From Cyclobacteriaceae bacterium (GTDB lineage Bacteria; Bacteroidota; Bacteroidia; Cytophagales; Cyclobacteriaceae): DNA of 7,890 nucleotides. Positions 5,567-7,890 of this stretch are shown here, one piece after another. Position numbers and translations under genes: made by a program. The stretch is from the NCBI GenBank assembly GCA_009885605.1, contig VFKK01000093.1, forward strand, positions 1 to 7,890, read 5' to 3'. The notes beneath the pieces are model-generated. The model had not been told where the DNA came from. It did not search any database and saw only the letters and a program-made list of their open reading frames with translations. Every line of letters begins with the position of its first letter. Positions within the stretch are counted from its first letter, which is position 1.

Positions 5567-6316
5567 ATGCTTAGCAAAAATACAGTTAAGTTTATTAAAT
5601 CCTTACATCAAAAGAAATTCCGAAATGAGGAAAATCAGTTCTTTGTGGAGGGTGAGAAGAGTGTTTTGGAAGTACTTAATTCTGATTTTTTGGTGAAGTT
5701 ACTCGTGGTAACTAAACCATTCCAGGACCTTCACTTTGAAACCCTTCAGAAATACAAAGGAGAGCTAATTGAAGTCACTCAAAATCTGCTTGAAAGCCTT
5801 GGACAGTATCAAAGCAACGATAGTGCCATAGCTGTGGTGGAGATGAAACCCAATTCCTGGTTTGATTTGCCCAAAGGTGAGTTGGCCATAGCGCTCGATG
5901 AGGTGAGAGATCCCGGAAATCTGGGTACAATCATCCGAATCGCAGATTGGTATGGCATCAGCCATTTGGTTTTTTCACCTCAGACGGCTGAGTTTTACAA
6001 TCCAAAAGTGATCCAGGCGAGTATGGGTTCTTTTACCCGGGTCAAGTTCTTCTATGAGGATTTATCTACTGTTTTTGACCGTTGGAAAGTTCCTGTGTAC
6101 GGAGCTTTTCTGGAAGGTGAAAACCTTCATACGTTCGAAAAACCTATTCCTGGAGTGATTCTCATGGGAAATGAGTCAAAGGGAATCTCTCCTGAACTCG
6201 AAAAGAAAGTGACTCAGAAAGTGACTATTCCCGGATTCGGTCAGGCAGAATCTCTGAATGTGGCGATCGCCACGGCCATTCTTTGTGACAATTTCAAAAG
6301 GATGATCACTTCATGA
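5567..6316 (+). CDS. TrmH/SpoU-family RNA 2'-O-methyltransferase
   Basis: This 249-residue S-adenosylmethionine-dependent methyltransferase of the SPOUT (trefoil-knot) class probably methylates a ribose 2'-hydroxyl in rRNA or tRNA. The N-terminal substrate-binding domain (about 1-95) has the family look: MLSKNTVKFIKSLHQKKFR, then FFVEGEKSVLE. The catalytic domain carries motif 1, LDEVRDPGNLGTIIRIA (110-126, with N118 and R124), motif 2, LMGNESKGIS (199-208, with E203), and motif 3, ESLNVAIATAI (228-238, with N231). The ATG at 5567 gives the typical family start. It diverges from tamL and overlaps the symporter gene by ATGA at 6313-6316. Whether it acts like RlmB, TsnR or another member cannot be settled from sequence. 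Confidence 0.94.
   Translation: MLSKNTVKFIKSLHQKKFRNEENQFFVEGEKSVLEVLNSDFLVKLLVVTKPFQDLHFETLQKYKGELIEVTQNLLESLGQYQSNDSAIAVVEMKPNSWFDLPKGELAIALDEVRDPGNLGTIIRIADWYGISHLVFSPQTAEFYNPKVIQASMGSFTRVKFFYEDLSTVFDRWKVPVYGAFLEGENLHTFEKPIPGVILMGNESKGISPELEKKVTQKVTIPGFGQAESLNVAIATAILCDNFKRMITS
5575..5582 (-). promoter_or_regulatory. Candidate -7 box for tamL
   Basis: Read on the minus strand, 5582-5575 is TATTTTTG, matching TAnnTTTG. A start site about 7 bases on (near 5568) would leave a leader of about 20 bases before the TTG at 5547, and would put the alternative TTG at 5577 inside the promoter itself. That supports the shorter tamL. The nearest TTG upstream (5611-5609) is 26 bases away, longer than the usual spacing. 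Confidence 0.4.
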
Positions 6317-7305
6317 TTCAACCCATTCTCAAGACTTTAAACAGAGTTGGGATCAACGGATTCTTGTTGGGATTATTCGCAGCTATATTTCTTGCCTACC
6401 TTTTTCCTTTCGCAGGGTCTACTGAGTCACCAGTTCCCTGGAAGCCGATCACAGACGTCGGAATTGCGCTGGTTTTTTTCTTTTATGGAGTAAAACTAAA
6501 TCCGGAACAACTAAAAGCAGGACTCAGCAATTGGAAACTTCACCTCCTGATTCAGCTTTGCACCTTTCTGATTTTTCCATTGGTAGTGTTGATTTTGATG
6601 AAATTTACACCCTGGATTGATCCGGATTTCCAACTTGGAATCAGTTATTTATCAACGTTGCCTTCGACAGTGAGTGCTTCAGTGGTAATGGTATCGATAG
6701 CTGGTGGAAACCTGCCCGGGGCCATCTTCAATGCAAGCATTTCGAGTTTAATAGGGGTTGTGATAACGCCCATTTGGATGGGCTTCATTTCAGATTCTTC
6801 CCAGATTGAAATGGATTTCGCATCAACATTCGGTGAGCTTTCTCTGAAGGTTTTGCTCCCGGTAATTTTGGGGATTTTGATGCACAATTTGCTATATCCT
6901 AAAATCGAGCATCATTTACCTAAACTGAAATACCTGGATCAGACAGTGATCATGTTGATTGTTTTCACGTCGTTTGCCCAGTCTTTTTCGCAGGAAATAT
7001 TCACACCTTACTCGTTAGCTACGTTGTTGAAGGTAGCAGTGACAATGCTTGTTTTATTCTTTTTGATTTGGGGGATAGTCGAAATATTGGCCAGAAGTTT
7101 AGGATTCAGCTTAGAAGATCGCATCACTGCTCTATTCTGCGGCTCAAAGAAATCATTGGTTCAGGGTGTTGTGATTGGCAAAATCATCTTTCCGGATCCG
7201 GCTCTTTTTGGGTTGGTTTTACTTCCTGTGATGCTGTATCATATTCAACAACTGATTGCTGGAAGTGTAATTGCGGGATATTTTGGGAGGAACAAAAAAG
7301 CCTGA
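6313..7305 (+). CDS. SBF-like bile acid:sodium symporter family protein
   Basis: This 330-residue inner-membrane protein belongs to the SBF-like (YfeH-type) branch of the bile acid:sodium symporter superfamily. In bacteria these probably move organic anions with Na+; the substrate here is unknown. About nine to ten hydrophobic segments can be seen, roughly 15-33, 46-60, 76-97, 107-130, 138-158, 177-195, 211-223, 236-262, 283-293 and 297-322. Conserved-looking blocks are FFFYGVKLNPEQL (55-67), STLPSTVSASVVMVSIAGGN (114-133) and FCGSKKSLVQGVVIGKIIF (275-293), whose polar residues inside membrane segments fit the superfamily's crossover substrate and ion sites. The start ATG overlaps the methyltransferase TGA (ATGA), so translation is probably coupled. 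The stop codon lies within the terminator stem. Confidence 0.9.
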   Translation: MIQPILKTLNRVGINGFLLGLFAAIFLAYLFPFAGSTESPVPWKPITDVGIALVFFFYGVKLNPEQLKAGLSNWKLHLLIQLCTFLIFPLVVLILMKFTPWIDPDFQLGISYLSTLPSTVSASVVMVSIAGGNLPGAIFNASISSLIGVVITPIWMGFISDSSQIEMDFASTFGELSLKVLLPVILGILMHNLLYPKIEHHLPKLKYLDQTVIMLIVFTSFAQSFSQEIFTPYSLATLLKVAVTMLVLFFLIWGIVEILARSLGFSLEDRITALFCGSKKSLVQGVVIGKIIFPDPALFGLVLLPVMLYHIQQLIAGSVIAGYFGRNKKA

Positions 7306-7326
7306 GCATCTGCCCAGGCTTCTTTT
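7294..7326. terminator. Bidirectional intrinsic terminator
   Basis: The stem AAGCCTG (7298-7304) pairs with CAGGCTT (7315-7321), and GCA/TGC can add pairs inside. TCTTTT follows on the plus strand (7321-7326) and A6 precedes it (7294-7299), giving a T6 tail on the minus strand. It can therefore stop both the methyltransferase-symporter transcript and the acyl-CoA-binding transcript. The symporter TGA (7303-7305) is inside the left arm, and the acyl-CoA-binding stop (7327-7325) overlaps the right tail. Confidence 0.8.
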
Positions 7327-7585
7327 ACATATATTTCCCGGAGAGTTCCTCTACCAATCCCAAGTAAAGCTCTGTCGCTTCTTGTTTACTTTTTCCTTTA
7401 AAATTAAGCCAGCTATTGTATTTGGCAGCTGCCTTGAAATCAAAGCCACCTGGGCGTTCGCTTTCGTTGTCACCTTCGGTTGCCTGCTTGTACAAACCGT
7501 AAAGTTTCAATAGCTCTTCATTGCTTGGTCTTGAGGTGAATTTATTGGTGATTGCAACAGCTTCCTCTAAAGAATTGGGTTTCAT
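7325..7585 (-). CDS. Acyl-CoA-binding protein (ACBP)
   Basis: This 86-residue protein matches the ACBP family, small cytosolic four-helix proteins that bind long-chain acyl-CoA esters and buffer or carry them. Diagnostic residues are visible: LYGLYKQATEGDN (28-40, with Y29 and K33), RPGGFDFKAAAKYNSW (44-59, with K55 and W59) and GKSKQEATELYLGLV (64-78, with Y74). These correspond to the residues that contact the acyl-CoA nucleotide and phosphate in characterised members. The length equals that of the stand-alone eukaryotic protein. The ATG at 7585 gives a normal N terminus. It is transcribed as a single gene between two terminators, next to citrate synthase, another acyl-CoA-linked function; any regulatory link is inference. 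Confidence 0.94.
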   Translation of the reverse strand: MKPNSLEEAVAITNKFTSRPSNEELLKLYGLYKQATEGDNESERPGGFDFKAAAKYNSWLNFKGKSKQEATELYLGLVEELSGKYM

Positions 7586-7614
7586 AGTAAACTTGATTTG
7601 TTGATTTGAGTTTC

Positions 7615-7622
7615 CAAATATC
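7615..7622 (-). promoter_or_regulatory. Weak candidate -7 box for the ACBP gene
   Basis: Read on the minus strand, 7622-7615 is GATATTTG, one base off TAnnTTTG. It is about 30 bases before the ATG, giving the same short leader length as the two candidate boxes near 5530-5580. No -33 element is evident, so this is only a suggestion. Confidence 0.28.
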
Positions 7623-7658
7623 TAACCAATATTGAAGATTTCCTTGATTGTGAAACAT

Positions 7659-7688
7659 AAAAAAAGGCCAACCATCTTCCGGTTAGCC
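7659..7688 (-). terminator. Intrinsic terminator of citrate synthase
   Basis: On the minus strand GGCTAACC (7688-7681) pairs with GGTTGGCC (7673-7666) through eight pairs, including one G-U wobble, around a seven-base loop. Seven T follow (7665-7659). It starts 23 bases after the citrate synthase stop and insulates it from the ACBP gene downstream. Confidence 0.88.
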
Positions 7689-7711
7689 AATATTTTTAAC
7701 TATGAACCAGA

Positions 7712-7890
7712 TTAACGCTTGGTCATGTAAACGTAGTCGCGCTCATTTGCTCCTACATAGATTTGACGAGGACGGCCTATCGGCTCATTATTTTCTCTCA
7801 TTTCCTTCCATTGAGCAATCCAGCCCGGTAATCTGCCAAGGGCAAACATCACGGTAAACATATCAGTTGGGATACCAAGCGCCCTGTAAA
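7712..7890 (-). CDS. gltA: Citrate synthase, C-terminal part
   Basis: The last 59 or so codons of citrate synthase run in from the right edge and end in TAA (7714-7712). The enzyme condenses acetyl-CoA and oxaloacetate into citrate, the entry step of the TCA cycle. The visible tail reads YRALGIPTDMFTVMFALGR, then GWIAQWKEM, RPRQIYVG and a final RDYVYMTKR. It aligns with the E. coli GltA (hexameric, type II) C terminus, which has YRAMGIP, GWIAHW, RPRQLYTG and a basic end. The arginine of RPRQ is in the conserved active-site block; the catalytic His and Asp lie outside the window. A strong terminator follows. The reading frame is intact within the window. Confidence 0.96.
   Translation of the reverse strand, partial: YRALGIPTDMFTVMFALGRLPGWIAQWKEMRENNEPIGRPRQIYVGANERDYVYMTKR

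Noticed and set aside
7068..7367. Plus-strand frames at 7068-7367 and 7271-7513
   Set aside because: They run out of frame through the symporter, across the terminator and antisense to ACBP, with no family match.

Overview
The window looks like ordinary chromosome of a member of the Bacteroidota, most likely order Cytophagales (Cyclobacteriaceae or Algoriphagus-like; the family is inference). The clues are a lipoprotein-type TamL of the Omp85 superfamily, the short TrmH-family RNA methyltransferase lying head to head with it, a free-standing acyl-CoA-binding protein, -7 promoter boxes of the Bacteroidota form TAnnTTTG, little Shine-Dalgarno signal, and moderate base composition with small GC-rich palindromes between genes.

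Layout. Positions 1-775 are gene-poor: a doubtful partial reading frame at the left edge (minus), a nested GC-rich inverted repeat (186-238), an 81-residue unknown protein (279-524, minus), and a 250-base gap with a GC-rich palindromic patch and a T11 run. Then come four minus-strand genes: a YehS/DUF1456 protein (775-1233), a 233-base spacer with degenerate short repeats, a membrane PAP2 phosphatase (1467-2042) translationally coupled to hemF (2039-2950), and tamL (3124-5547). Divergent from tamL are a SpoU/TrmH RNA methyltransferase (5567-6316) and, overlapping it by ATGA, an SBF-like bile acid:sodium symporter family protein (6313-7305). A bidirectional terminator separates these from an acyl-CoA-binding protein (7325-7585, minus), preceded by the terminator and C-terminal end of citrate synthase (7712-7890, minus).

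The genes are housekeeping functions: haem synthesis (HemF), outer-membrane biogenesis (TamL), RNA modification, small-molecule transport, acyl-CoA buffering and the TCA cycle. Two pairs are tightly coupled by ATGA overlaps (hemF-PAP2, methyltransferase-symporter), but I see no shared pathway within either pair. I found no tRNA, rRNA, CRISPR array, insertion sequence, phage gene or defence system, and nothing that convincingly forms a new multi-gene system. The most interesting structure is the tamL/methyltransferase divergent junction. Each gene's best -7 box lies inside or beside the other's coding start, predicting overlapping divergent transcripts and a TTG start for tamL.
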